Positions 23,252-31,194 of a DNA stretch of 33,737 nucleotides are shown one piece after another. The DNA is from an uncultured Eubacteriales bacterium (lineage in GTDB: Bacteria; Bacillota; Clostridia; Christensenellales; Aristaeellaceae), in assembly GCA_902777335.1 (NCBI GenBank), contig CACYTF010000007.1, positions 1 to 33,737 of the forward strand, given 5' to 3'. Positions within the stretch are counted from its first letter, which is position 1, and the number at the start of each line of letters is the position of its first letter. A program made the position numbers and the translations under genes. A model generated the notes under the pieces. It did not search any database. It was not told the origin of the DNA and saw only the letters and a list, made by a program, of their open reading frames with translations.

Positions 23252-24145
23252 ATGAAATTGAGTGTTGGCAAGAGAATACTGATGTTTATCCACTGGCTGG
23301 TGTCGTTGCTGATCGTCGCGGCCTTCGCCATCTACCTGATCGTGCCGGACTTCATCATGAAGTACTACAACATGGTCGAGACGGCCATCGGCATCCGCTA
23401 CGTCAGGATCATCGGCATCGCGCTGCTCGTGATCTACGCGGTGCTGGCCATCGTGCAGGTCTACCTGATCTTCAAGCGCAAAAAGCGCTCCGAGCGGGGC
23501 TTCATCACGATGGATTCCAGCGACAGCGGCAAGGTGCGCATCGCCATCTCCGCCATTGAGCAGATGGTGCGCCAGTCCGTGACCAACATCGACGGCATCA
23601 CGGACATGAAGATCAGCATCGACAACCAGGACGACGCCATCGTCATCGCCGTCAGGGCCTCCATACTGAACGGCTGCCACGTGCCCACGATCACGATGAA
23701 CATGCAGCGCGCCATCCGCCAGTTCGTGGAGATGAACTGCGGCGTTGCCGTCCGGGCGGTCACGATCAGCATCAACGCCGTGACGAACGGCGGCGAAGCG
23801 CCCAGGAAGCTCAAGCTGGGAAGGGACAAGTCCAGGGGCGAGGCCGCGGCGCCGGCGTTCCCCGAGGTCACAGCGCCCCAGCCGGTGGCGAATACTGAGC
23901 CCCAGACAGCCCCGGAGCCCGCGCGTTTCGCAGCGCCCGCGCAATATGAAGCGCCGGAGGAGCCGTCTGAAGCGCAGGCGCCCGTGCCGGAGCCCGCGCC
24001 GGCGGAGGAGGCCCCCGCGTATGACTTCGACAAGCCCTATGAATCCGAGTTCGCCAAGGACCTGGCGGCCATGAAGGCGGCGGAAGCCGCCGAGGCCGAG
24101 GCGCAGGAGGACGGCGAGAACCTGCGTCAAGAGGACACCCTTTAA
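23252..24145 (+). CDS. amaP: AmaP, membrane anchor of Asp23
   Basis: A protein of 297 residues. Two membrane helices lie at about 10-31 and 52-74, with a short outside loop, followed by a basic stop-transfer stretch ('KRKKRSERG'). An Asp23-like domain follows at about 93-178 ('RIAISAIEQMVRQSVTNIDG', 'VPTITMNMQRAIRQFVE'). In staphylococci AmaP holds Asp23 at the membrane by heterotypic contact. Residues 180-297 are a Pro/Ala/Glu-rich, probably disordered tail, mirroring the acidic tail of the preceding Asp23 protein. It starts at ATG 23252, with GGAG 12 bases upstream, 49 bases after asp23, and probably shares its transcript. A hairpin follows 23 bases after the stop. Confidence 0.88.
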   Translation: MKLSVGKRILMFIHWLVSLLIVAAFAIYLIVPDFIMKYYNMVETAIGIRYVRIIGIALLVIYAVLAIVQVYLIFKRKKRSERGFITMDSSDSGKVRIAISAIEQMVRQSVTNIDGITDMKISIDNQDDAIVIAVRASILNGCHVPTITMNMQRAIRQFVEMNCGVAVRAVTISINAVTNGGEAPRKLKLGRDKSRGEAAAPAFPEVTAPQPVANTEPQTAPEPARFAAPAQYEAPEEPSEAQAPVPEPAPAEEAPAYDFDKPYESEFAKDLAAMKAAEAAEAEAQEDGENLRQEDTL

Positions 24146-24168
24146 CTCAGCAAAACCCAGAACGGAGG

Positions 24169-24204
24169 ACAGTTGCGGCGGCGCGTGCGTGCCACCGCAA
24201 CTGT
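24169..24204 (+). terminator. Probable terminator after amaP
   Basis: Stem of 10 perfect pairs (24169-24178 with 24195-24204), one C/A mismatch, then GGC/GCC, around an 8-base loop. The following TTGTGATAATT is only moderately T-rich. It would separate asp23-amaP from the nusB operon. Confidence 0.6.
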
Positions 24205-24229
24205 TGTGATAATTGGCAGATCGGGCCGG

Positions 24230-24244
24230 GGGCGCAAAGCGCCC
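24230..24244 (+). other. Small hairpin in the nusB leader
   Basis: Perfect 6-bp stem GGGCGC/GCGCCC with loop AAA, 42 bases before nusB. No clear promoter is seen in 24205-24286 and the nusB ribosome site is weak, so leader control is possible but unproven. Confidence 0.35.
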
Positions 24245-24286
24245 GCGCATACCGACGTGAAACGGCGAGAAAGCTGGTATTGATTT

Positions 24287-24712
24287 ATGGAGAGAACCGT
24301 GGCGCGCGCGCAAGCGATGAAACTGATCTACGAATGGGAAATGGGCGGCGACGGCGGCGAAGAGACGCGGCTGAACCTGTTGGAGGTGAAGCCGAACGAG
24401 CACGAGGCGGACTACATGAACCGCATGTTCGAGGGCGTGACGGCCAATGTCCAGGCCATCGACGCCAGGATCGCCAAGTACCTGAAGGGCTGGACCATCG
24501 ACCGCCTGACGCGGGTCGATCTGGCGATACTGCGCCTGGCGGTCTATGAGCTGACGCTGAAGGAGGACCCGCGCGGCGCGGTCATCAACGAGGCCGTGGA
24601 GCTCGCCAACCAGTATTCCACCGACAAGGCGGGCGGCTTCATCAACGGCGTGCTCGGCAACCTGGCCCGCGACCTTGAAGACGAGGCGGAAACCGCCGGC
24701 GAGCAGGAATGA
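24287..24712 (+). CDS. nusB: Transcription antitermination factor NusB
   Basis: An all-helical protein of 141 residues. The family patterns are 'ARAQAMKLIYEWEM' at the N-terminus, 'LTRVDLAILRLAVYEL' in the middle, and the C-terminal 'VINEAVELANQYST' then 'GGFINGVLGNLARDL'. NusB with S10 (NusE) binds boxA RNA and supports rRNA antitermination. ATG 24287 is the only reasonable start, although no strong Shine-Dalgarno lies at normal distance (GAGAAAG is 13 or more bases away), which suggests modest translation. The stop overlaps the xseA start (ATGA). It is the first gene of the long housekeeping run. Bacillus has folD between nusB and xseA, and it is missing here. Confidence 0.95.
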   Translation: MERTVARAQAMKLIYEWEMGGDGGEETRLNLLEVKPNEHEADYMNRMFEGVTANVQAIDARIAKYLKGWTIDRLTRVDLAILRLAVYELTLKEDPRGAVINEAVELANQYSTDKAGGFINGVLGNLARDLEDEAETAGEQE

Positions 24713-25941
24713 ACGCCTTTTCCGAGGGCGCTCAGGCGCTCAGCGTATCGGAGCTGAATGAATACGCCCGCAAGCTCATGGCCGGGGACCCGCTGCTCAG
24801 AAATGTCGAAGTGACCGGCGAGATCTCCGGCTACAAGCACCACTACAGCGGCCACCGCTATTTTGCGCTGAAGGATGAAAGCGCCCGGGTGCAGTGCGTG
24901 ATGTTCCGCCAGCAGGCGGTGGGCCTGGACTTTCAGCCCGCAGACGGCATGCGCGTGACGGTGCGGGCCTCGGCCTCCGTGTTTGTGAGGGACGGCAGCT
25001 TTCAGCTCTACGTGGCCTCCATGCGGCAGGCGGGGCAGGGCGATCTGTACGTCCGCTTTGAAAAGCTGAAGCGCAAGCTGATGGCCGAGGGCCTGTTCGA
25101 CCCGGCGCGCAAGCGGGAGATCCCCGCGTTCCCGCGGGTCATCGGCGTGGCGACCTCCCAGACGGGCGCGGCGCTGCGCGACATCATCCACGTGGCCAGG
25201 CGGCGCAACCCGAACGTCGGCATCGTGGTGTCGCCCTGCGCGGTGCAGGGCGTTGGCGCGGCCCAGGAGATCGTGCGGGCCATCGAGCGCCTGAACCGCC
25301 AGGGACAGTGCGACGTGTTGCTGGTGGGCCGCGGCGGCGGCTCCATTGAGGACCTCTGGGCCTTCAACGAGGAGGCCGTGGCCCGGGCCATCGCCGCCTC
25401 GAGCATACCGGTGATCAGCTGCGTCGGTCACGAGATCGACTTCACCATCGCCGATTTCGTGGCGGACCTGCGCGCGCCCACGCCCTCCGCGGCGGCGGAG
25501 CTTGCCGTGCCCAGGCTGGACGAGATGCGCGCGTCCCTGAGCGGCCTCATACAGCGCCTCTCCGGCGCGCTGGCCTCGGCCCAGCAGATCCGGCGGCTCA
25601 GGCTGGAGCGCGCGCTGGCCGCGCCGCATTTGACTGCCCCGGCGCGGGCGATGATCGAGCCCAGGCGGCAGGCGCTCAAGGCGCTTCAGGAGCGGGCCGG
25701 GGCCGCCATGCCCGTGCTGCTGGAGCGCGGCAGGCATCGGCTGAACGCCCTCGACGCCGCGCTCCGGGCGCTCAACCCTGCCTCGGTGCTGGACAGGGGC
25801 TATGCGCTGGTCATGCAGGAGGGACATGTCGTGACCAGCGTCGGCGGCGTCGATACAAAAGCCCCCATCGGCGTGCGCCTCGCGGACGGCGAACTGGCGG
25901 CGGTGGTTTTGAGTATCTCACCGAAGGATGAAGCAACATGA
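24709..25941 (+). CDS. xseA: Exodeoxyribonuclease VII large subunit
   Basis: A protein of 410 residues, a usual length. The N-terminal OB-fold domain ('LSVSELNEYARKLM', 'VTGEISGYKHHYSGHRYFAL') is followed by the catalytic domain with 'PRVIGVATSQTGAALRDIIH', 'LVGRGGGSIEDLWAFNEE', 'CVGHEIDFTIADFVAD' and 'RAPTPSAAAEL'. A coiled-coil region follows, and the C-terminus has 'LNPASVLDRGYALV'. With XseB it degrades single-stranded DNA to oligonucleotides from both ends. ATG 24709 overlaps the nusB stop, and its own stop overlaps the xseB start. All motifs expected for activity are present. Confidence 0.97.
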   Translation: MNAFSEGAQALSVSELNEYARKLMAGDPLLRNVEVTGEISGYKHHYSGHRYFALKDESARVQCVMFRQQAVGLDFQPADGMRVTVRASASVFVRDGSFQLYVASMRQAGQGDLYVRFEKLKRKLMAEGLFDPARKREIPAFPRVIGVATSQTGAALRDIIHVARRRNPNVGIVVSPCAVQGVGAAQEIVRAIERLNRQGQCDVLLVGRGGGSIEDLWAFNEEAVARAIAASSIPVISCVGHEIDFTIADFVADLRAPTPSAAAELAVPRLDEMRASLSGLIQRLSGALASAQQIRRLRLERALAAPHLTAPARAMIEPRRQALKALQERAGAAMPVLLERGRHRLNALDAALRALNPASVLDRGYALVMQEGHVVTSVGGVDTKAPIGVRLADGELAAVVLSISPKDEAT

Positions 25942-26159
25942 AAAAGAAGATCACCTTTGAAGAGGGCATGCGCGAGCTGGAGGAGCTGACCCAGGCGCTG
26001 GAGTCCGGTCAGATGCCCCTGGAGGAATCCTTCAAGGCCTACGAGCGGGCGATCGCCCTGCGGGACAGCCTGAACGCGCTGCTGGACGAGGGCGACAAGC
26101 GCATACGCCTGCTGACGGAGTCGGGCGAAAGCGCGCTGCCGGAGGAAGAGAACGCATGA
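25938..26159 (+). CDS. xseB: Exodeoxyribonuclease VII small subunit
   Basis: A 73-residue helical protein with the family core 'ITFEEGMRELEELTQALESG', 'MPLEESFKAYERAIAL' and a charged tail. Several copies bind the coiled coil of XseA to form active exonuclease VII. It is joined by 4-base overlaps to xseA before it and ispA after it, so expression is tightly coupled. Confidence 0.96.
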   Translation: MKKKITFEEGMRELEELTQALESGQMPLEESFKAYERAIALRDSLNALLDEGDKRIRLLTESGESALPEEENA

Positions 26160-27061
26160 ATACGCTGAAGCGATACGCGGACCGGGTCAACCGGCGCCTG
26201 GAGGAGATTCCCGCCGTCATCGAAGACGGCCGCTGTGAGATCGGCAGCATGCCCTGGCTGCTCAGCCAGTCCATGCGCTACAGCCTCTGCGCCGGCGGCA
26301 AGCGCCTGCGCCCGTGCATGCTGCTGGCCGCGGTGGACATGCTGGGCGGCGACGCCGACGACGCGCTGGACTTTGCCTGCGCGGTGGAGATGATCCACAC
26401 CTACTCGCTGATCCACGACGACCTGCCGGGCATGGACGACGACACGCTGCGCCGCGGGCGGCCGACCAACCACGTGGTGTTCGGCCAGGGTCAGGCCATA
26501 CTGGCCGGCGACGGGCTGCTCAACAGCGCCTTTGAAACCATGCTGAATCACGCCTGCCGGCATCCGGAGGGCGCGGCGCGCTACCTGGCGGCCATAAGCG
26601 AGATCGCCGCCGGCGCGGGCGTCGGCGGCATGATCGGCGGCCAGGTGATGGACCTGTACTGCGAGCGCAGCCGTGAGGGCGGCGAGCAGGCACTGGAATA
26701 CATACAGTATGGCAAGACCGCCTGCATGTTCATCTACCCGCTGCGGGCGGCGGCCCGGCTGTGCGCGGCCTCCGACGCGGCGCTGCAGGCGCTCACCGAC
26801 TACGGCCGCGCCTTCGGACTGCTGTTTCAGGCCACGGACGACCTGTTGGACGTCACCGGCACGCAGCAGGACATGGGCAAGACCCTGGGCAAGGACGCCC
26901 AGAGCGGCAAGCTGACCTGCGTATCCGTATACGGCCTGGAGGGCGCGCGCGCCCGCGTCGACGACCTGCACAGGCAGGCGACGGAAGCCCTTGAATGCTT
27001 CGCCGCCCGCGGCGAATTCTTCAGGCGGCTGGCGGATGACATGGTGACGCGCACCAAATAA
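26156..27061 (+). CDS. ispA: Farnesyl/geranyl diphosphate synthase
   Basis: A polyprenyl synthetase of 301 residues. The first aspartate-rich motif is 'DDLPGMDDDTLRRGRPTNH', starting Asp88-Asp89, with the two-residue insertion typical of bacterial short-chain enzymes. The second is 'DDLLDV' (Asp228, 229, 232). 'GGKRLRP' near the N-terminus binds IPP, and 'TACMFIYPLRAAA' is another family segment. It condenses DMAPP/IPP to C10-C15 diphosphates, precursors of undecaprenyl phosphate and quinones. ATG 26156 overlaps xseB. It precedes dxs by 19 bases, putting two steps of isoprenoid supply in one transcript, as in Bacillus. Confidence 0.95.
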   Translation: MNTLKRYADRVNRRLEEIPAVIEDGRCEIGSMPWLLSQSMRYSLCAGGKRLRPCMLLAAVDMLGGDADDALDFACAVEMIHTYSLIHDDLPGMDDDTLRRGRPTNHVVFGQGQAILAGDGLLNSAFETMLNHACRHPEGAARYLAAISEIAAGAGVGGMIGGQVMDLYCERSREGGEQALEYIQYGKTACMFIYPLRAAARLCAASDAALQALTDYGRAFGLLFQATDDLLDVTGTQQDMGKTLGKDAQSGKLTCVSVYGLEGARARVDDLHRQATEALECFAARGEFFRRLADDMVTRTK

Positions 27062-27080
27062 GCACACTGGAGCAAATCTG

Positions 27081-28958
27081 ATGATACTCGAGCAAATACA
27101 TGAGCCCGCGGACCTCAAAAAGCTGAGCATCAAACAGCTGAAGCTGCTGGCCCAGGAGCTGCGCACCGAGATCGTAAACGTGGTCTCGGAGCACGGCGGG
27201 CACCTGTCCTCCAACCTTGGAGCCGTGGAGCTGACCATCGCCATACACTACGTCTTTGACGCGCCGGCGGACAAGCTGGTCATGGATGTGGGGCACCAGT
27301 CCTATGCCCACAAGCTCCTGACCGGCCGCTACGACCGGTTCCCGACGCTGCGCCAGAAGGGCGGCATCAGCGGCTTTCCCAACATCGACGAGAGCGAATA
27401 CGACGCCTTCACGGCGGGGCACGCCTCCACGGCAATTTCCGCCGCCCTCGGCATGGCCCGGACCCGGGACATCATGCGTGGCGACAACAACGTGATCGCG
27501 CTGCTGGGCGACGGCGCGCTGACGGGCGGCATGTGCTTCGAGGCGCTGAACGACGCCGGGCAGAGCAACACCCGCATGATCGTCGTGCTGAACGACAACG
27601 ACATGTCCATCGCCCCGAACGTGGGCGCGGTCAACCGCTATCTGACGCGCCTGCGCCAGAGCAAGGGCTATATCGCCGTGAAGCACGGCGTGCGCAGCCG
27701 CCTGGAGAAGCTGCCGGTGGTCGGCGCGCGGCTGTATCGCTTCCTGGAAAAGCTGCGGAACCTGGTCCGCTCCATATTCGTGGACGACAAGTTCTTCGAG
27801 GCGCTGGGCTTCAAGTACATGGGCCCGGTGGACGGCCACGACCTGAAGCAGCTGATCCGCGTGCTGAAGCGGGCGAAGAACTACGACGAGCCGCAGCTGA
27901 TCCACGTGGTGACCCACAAGGGCAGGGGCTATCGGCCCGCGGAGGATCACCCGACGCGCTTCCACGGCATCGCGCCGTTCTACATCGAGTCCGGCGACAG
28001 GAAGGACGCGTCGGGCACCACCTCCGGCAGCATCGTCGCCCGGCAGCTGATCGACATGGCGGACAGCGACATCCGCGTGTGCGCCATCACGGCCGCCATG
28101 CCCTCGGGCACCGGCATGGACGCGTTCCAGAAGGCGCACCCGGACCGGTTCTTCGACGTGGGCATCGCCGAGGAGCACGCCGTCACGATGGCGGCGGGCA
28201 TGGCCAGCCAGGGCATGAAGCCCTACGTGGCCATCTACTCCACCTTTTTGCAGCGCGCCTACGACCAGATCATGCTGGACGTGTGCCGCAACGGGCTGCC
28301 CGTCACGTTCCTGATCGACCGGGCGGGGCTCGTGGGCGAGGACGGCGCGACCCATCAGGGCGTGTTTGACCTGAGCTATCTGCGCAGCATACCGGGGCTG
28401 GTGATCGCCGCGCCCCGGGACGTGCGGGACCTCAAGCAGATGGTGGCCCTCAGCCGGGAACTGGACGGGCCTATGGCCATACGCTATCCCCGCGCGTGCG
28501 GCGATCTGGGGCCGGCCATACAGAGCCAGGGGGCCTTTGAGATCGGCCGTTGGGAGCTCATCAGCGCCGGAACCGACGTGATGATATTCGCCGTGGGCCA
28601 GATGGTGCAGCCGGCGCTGCAGGCCGCCGTGGAGCTGATGGGCAAGGGCATATCCGCCGGCGTAGTGGACGCCCGGTTTGTCGCGCCTATGGATACGGAC
28701 ATGCTGATTCAGCAGGCCTCGGCCGTAAGGCTGGTGGTCACCGCGGAGCAGAACGTGCTGGCCGGCGGCTTCGGCGAGGGCGTGCTGGACGCGCTGGCCC
28801 GTGTGGGCGTCGACAGGCCTGTGCTGACGCTGGGCGTGCCCAACCGCTTTATCGCCCACGCCACCATCGACCAGCAGGTCGAGGAATGCGGCCTGGGTGC
28901 GCTGGACATCGCGCGGCGCGTCCAGGAGAAGCTGAAGGCGATGGAGGCCAGCGCATGA
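27081..28958 (+). CDS. dxs: 1-deoxy-D-xylulose-5-phosphate synthase
   Basis: A transketolase-like enzyme of 625 residues, full length. It makes DXP from pyruvate and glyceraldehyde 3-phosphate, the first step of the MEP isoprenoid pathway. Visible motifs are 'LGAVELTIAIHYVFD', 'DVGHQSYAHKLLTGR', thiamine diphosphate motif 'GDGALTGGMCFEALN' (about 143-157) ending near 'NDNDMSI', the catalytic-Glu segment 'IAEEHAVTMAAGMA' near 364, 'DRAGLVGEDGATHQG' and 'GGFGEGVLDAL'. ATG 27081 has GGAG upstream. It ends in a 4-base overlap with tlyA. Supply of IPP through Dxs and its use by IspA are thus adjacent. Confidence 0.97.
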   Translation: MILEQIHEPADLKKLSIKQLKLLAQELRTEIVNVVSEHGGHLSSNLGAVELTIAIHYVFDAPADKLVMDVGHQSYAHKLLTGRYDRFPTLRQKGGISGFPNIDESEYDAFTAGHASTAISAALGMARTRDIMRGDNNVIALLGDGALTGGMCFEALNDAGQSNTRMIVVLNDNDMSIAPNVGAVNRYLTRLRQSKGYIAVKHGVRSRLEKLPVVGARLYRFLEKLRNLVRSIFVDDKFFEALGFKYMGPVDGHDLKQLIRVLKRAKNYDEPQLIHVVTHKGRGYRPAEDHPTRFHGIAPFYIESGDRKDASGTTSGSIVARQLIDMADSDIRVCAITAAMPSGTGMDAFQKAHPDRFFDVGIAEEHAVTMAAGMASQGMKPYVAIYSTFLQRAYDQIMLDVCRNGLPVTFLIDRAGLVGEDGATHQGVFDLSYLRSIPGLVIAAPRDVRDLKQMVALSRELDGPMAIRYPRACGDLGPAIQSQGAFEIGRWELISAGTDVMIFAVGQMVQPALQAAVELMGKGISAGVVDARFVAPMDTDMLIQQASAVRLVVTAEQNVLAGGFGEGVLDALARVGVDRPVLTLGVPNRFIAHATIDQQVEECGLGALDIARRVQEKLKAMEASA

Positions 28959-29785
28959 AAAAGCGGCGCGCCGACGAGGCGCTGCTTGACGCTATGAACC
29001 TGGAATCCATAGAGCTGGCGCGGGCGCTGATCATGGAAGGCCGGGTCATGGCGGGGGACCGGAAGATACTGCGCGCCAGTGAAACGCTGCGGGACGGCGA
29101 TGTGCTGCGCGTGAAGGGCGCGCTCGACGCCTACGTCAGCCGCGGCGCGCACAAGCTGAAGAAGGCCCTGCAGGTGTTTGACATCGACCTTGCGGGCCGC
29201 GTGTGCGTGGATGTGGGCGCGTCCACCGGCGGCTTTACCGACGTGATGCTGCGCGCCGGCGCGCGGCGCGTCTACGCGGTGGACGTGGGCTACAACCTGC
29301 TGGATTACCGGCTGCGCAGCGACGCGCGCGTGGTCTGCATGGAGCGCACCAACGCCCGCTTCCTGTCGCCGGACGTGTTCGACCCCTTGCCGTCCTTCGG
29401 CGCCACCGACGTGTCGTTCATCTCCCTGAAGGCCGTGCTTCCGGCGGCCCTGGGGGTGCTGGAGGGCGAGGAGGCCTGCTTTGTGGCGCTGGTCAAGCCG
29501 CAGTTCGAGGCGCGGCGCGAGGAGGTGGGCGAGAAGGGCGTTGTGCGCGACCGGCGCGTGCATGAGCGCGTTCTGCGCGATATCGCCGAATTCATACCCA
29601 CGCTGGGCTGGCGCGTCGGCGGCCTGGACTATTCGCCCATACGGGGGCCGGAGGGCAACATCGAGTTCCTGATGCTGCTGAAACGAAGGGAAGCGCCGGC
29701 GGAAAATGAGGCCGATTGTGCGATAGATGTTACAATTGGCCGAGCGTATGACAATTTTTTTAAATCGTCGAAAGAGGGCTTGTAA
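28955..29785 (+). CDS. tlyA: TlyA-family 2'-O-methyltransferase (S4 plus FtsJ-like domains)
   Basis: A protein of 276 residues. An N-terminal S4 RNA-binding domain ('LIMEGRVMAGDRKILRASET', 'YVSRGAHKLKKALQVF') is followed by an FtsJ/RrmJ methyltransferase domain with SAM motif 'CVDVGASTGGFTDVML', then 'DVSFISLKAVLP', 'ALVKPQFEA' and 'PEGNIEFLMLLKR'. The K-D-K-E residues expected for 2'-O-methylation all have counterparts. TlyA methylates cytidines in 16S and sometimes 23S rRNA. The Bacillus homologue is YqxC, at the same place. ATG 28955 overlaps the dxs stop. The stop codon lies in the loop of a terminator hairpin. Confidence 0.93.
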   Translation: MKKRRADEALLDAMNLESIELARALIMEGRVMAGDRKILRASETLRDGDVLRVKGALDAYVSRGAHKLKKALQVFDIDLAGRVCVDVGASTGGFTDVMLRAGARRVYAVDVGYNLLDYRLRSDARVVCMERTNARFLSPDVFDPLPSFGATDVSFISLKAVLPAALGVLEGEEACFVALVKPQFEARREEVGEKGVVRDRRVHERVLRDIAEFIPTLGWRVGGLDYSPIRGPEGNIEFLMLLKRREAPAENEADCAIDVTIGRAYDNFFKSSKEGL

Positions 29786-29799
29786 CTCGGGCCCTCTTT
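29771..29799 (+). terminator. Hairpin overlapping the tlyA stop codon
   Basis: Perfect 9-bp stem AAAGAGGGC (29771-29779) with GCCCTCTTT (29791-29799) around an 11-base loop that contains the tlyA TAA (29783-29785). No T-run follows beyond the stem's own CTTT, so it may attenuate rather than fully stop transcription. Confidence 0.5.
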
Positions 29800-29807
29800 G
29801 GTATATT
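29780..29807 (+). promoter_or_regulatory. Candidate promoter for nadK-argR-recN
   Basis: TTGTAA (29780-29785) and TATATT (29802-29807) with a 16-base spacer, overlapping the hairpin above and 23 bases before the nadK start. The match is moderate and the -35 box includes the tlyA stop codon. Confidence 0.45.
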
Positions 29808-29829
29808 GTATAGGTGAGGAGTGGTTGCG

Positions 29830-30681
29830 GTGTCCGTTCGCTGCGTGGGAATCTGCTGGAATTCATCCAAGCCTTCGGGCCTGGACGTTGCCGAAAAGCT
29901 GATCGGCCTGCTGCGGCGAAGGCATGTGGAAATCTGTCTGGACGCGGACCTGAGCGCCGCGTTGCGCTTTTCCGACGGCCTTGTGGACCAGTTTCACCGC
30001 TGCCAGCTGTTGATCGTCCTCGGGGGCGATGGCACGATCCTCTCCGGCCTTGACCGCGCGATTCCAAACGACATACCGATTCTGGGCGTCAATCTGGGCA
30101 GACTCGGCTTTCTGACCGGAATCGAAACCGATGAATTGGACGAGCGGACCATTGACAGGCTGTTGACCGGGGATTTTGACATCGACACGCGCACGACCAT
30201 GATGATTGTGGGCAGGGACCGGCTTGAATACTTTGCGCTCAATGAGATCATCGTCACCCGCGCGACCCCGACGGTACGGATTCTCTCTCTTGAATACGAA
30301 GCAAACGGCACACTGGTTGACTGTATTTACGGCGATGGGCTGATCGTCGCTACGGCGACGGGCTCTACCGCCTATTCATTGTCGGCCGGTGGACCGGTGA
30401 TACTGCCGGGCCTCGATTGCTTTGTGCTCACGCCGATCTGCCCGCACACGCTGAACGCGCGGCCGGTGGTGGTGTCCGCCGACGAACACATCACCGTGCG
30501 CGTACTCGACGGGAGGGACGGCGTGCAGGCGGTCCTCGACGGCCGCAGGGTGATTCCCCTGTCGGGCACCAGGCCCGAGATCACCATATGCCGTTCAGAC
30601 AGGCCGGCGCGGTTTGTGCGCCTTCATGAGAAGAATTACTACGGGCTGTTGCGCAGCAAGCTGTCCGAATGGACCCACTGA
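29830..30681 (+). CDS. nadK: NAD kinase
   Basis: A protein of 283 residues that phosphorylates NAD to NADP with ATP or polyphosphate. Key motifs are 'LIVLGGDGT' (G65-G66-D67-G68-T69), 'GVNLGRLGFLTGI', 'ALNEIIVTR', and 'DGLIVATATGSTAYSLSAGG' with its glycine-rich NAD-binding end, then 'CPHTLNARPVV'. The C-terminus 'LHEKNYYGLLRSKLSEW' is usual for clostridial NadK. GTG 29830 is preferred because GAGGAG lies eight bases upstream. GTG 29821 overlaps that site. In Bacillus nadK is elsewhere, and its place between tlyA and argR is common in Clostridia. The gene looks slightly less GC-biased than its neighbours by eye. Confidence 0.96.
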   Translation: MSVRCVGICWNSSKPSGLDVAEKLIGLLRRRHVEICLDADLSAALRFSDGLVDQFHRCQLLIVLGGDGTILSGLDRAIPNDIPILGVNLGRLGFLTGIETDELDERTIDRLLTGDFDIDTRTTMMIVGRDRLEYFALNEIIVTRATPTVRILSLEYEANGTLVDCIYGDGLIVATATGSTAYSLSAGGPVILPGLDCFVLTPICPHTLNARPVVVSADEHITVRVLDGRDGVQAVLDGRRVIPLSGTRPEITICRSDRPARFVRLHEKNYYGLLRSKLSEWTH

Positions 30682-30729
30682 TCAATCTGTTTGAATCCCC
30701 ACAATCCTACGACTGGAGGCTTCTGGGAA

Positions 30730-31182
30730 ATGAAGAGCGCACGCCATAATCTGATATTGGAGATCATAGAGAACAAGGACATCGAAACCCAGGAGGAGCT
30801 CGCGGAAGAACTGTTGAACAGGGGTGTGAAGGTGACGCAGGCCACCGTTTCCCGTGATATCAAGGAGTTGAGGCTTCTGAAGGTGCTGTCTGAGCACGGG
30901 GGGTACAAGTATGCCACCGTGGAACGGGCTGAGAAGGGCATGAACGACCGCTTTGCGCGCATACTGACCGATTCCATCGTCAGCGTGGAGTCGGTGAACA
31001 ACCTGATCGTGGTCAATACGCTCACCGCCAGCGCCAACGCCGCGGGCGAGGCCATCGATTCCATGAAGTGGAGCGAGGTCATGGGCACCATCGCCGGTGA
31101 CAACACGCTGCTGATCATCACGCGCTCCAACGAGGCCGCAGAAGCCCTGATGGTGAAGTTCAACAACATGCTGGGCGACTGA
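30730..31182 (+). CDS. argR: Arginine repressor ArgR
   Basis: A protein of 150 residues, the standard ArgR length. The N-terminal winged helix-turn-helix reads 'ARHNLILEIIENKDIETQEE' and 'VTQATVSRDIKELRLLKV'. The C-terminal oligomerisation and arginine-binding domain has 'VNTLTASANAAGEAIDSM' and 'VMGTIAGDNTLLIITR', with the G-T-I-A-G-D-[ND]-T motif. Arginine-bound hexamers repress biosynthesis genes and activate catabolism. ATG 30730 follows GGAGG by ten bases, and the earlier in-frame ATG 30691 lacks a ribosome site. I saw no clear ARG box in the 48 bases upstream. The arrangement with recN behind it is the conserved Firmicutes order. Confidence 0.95.
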   Translation: MKSARHNLILEIIENKDIETQEELAEELLNRGVKVTQATVSRDIKELRLLKVLSEHGGYKYATVERAEKGMNDRFARILTDSIVSVESVNNLIVVNTLTASANAAGEAIDSMKWSEVMGTIAGDNTLLIITRSNEAAEALMVKFNNMLGD

Positions 31183-31194
31183 TCGGAGCGGCCT

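Noticed and set aside
30682..30729. ARG box for autoregulation of argR
   Set aside because: The 48-base gap shows no convincing palindromic AT-rich operator.
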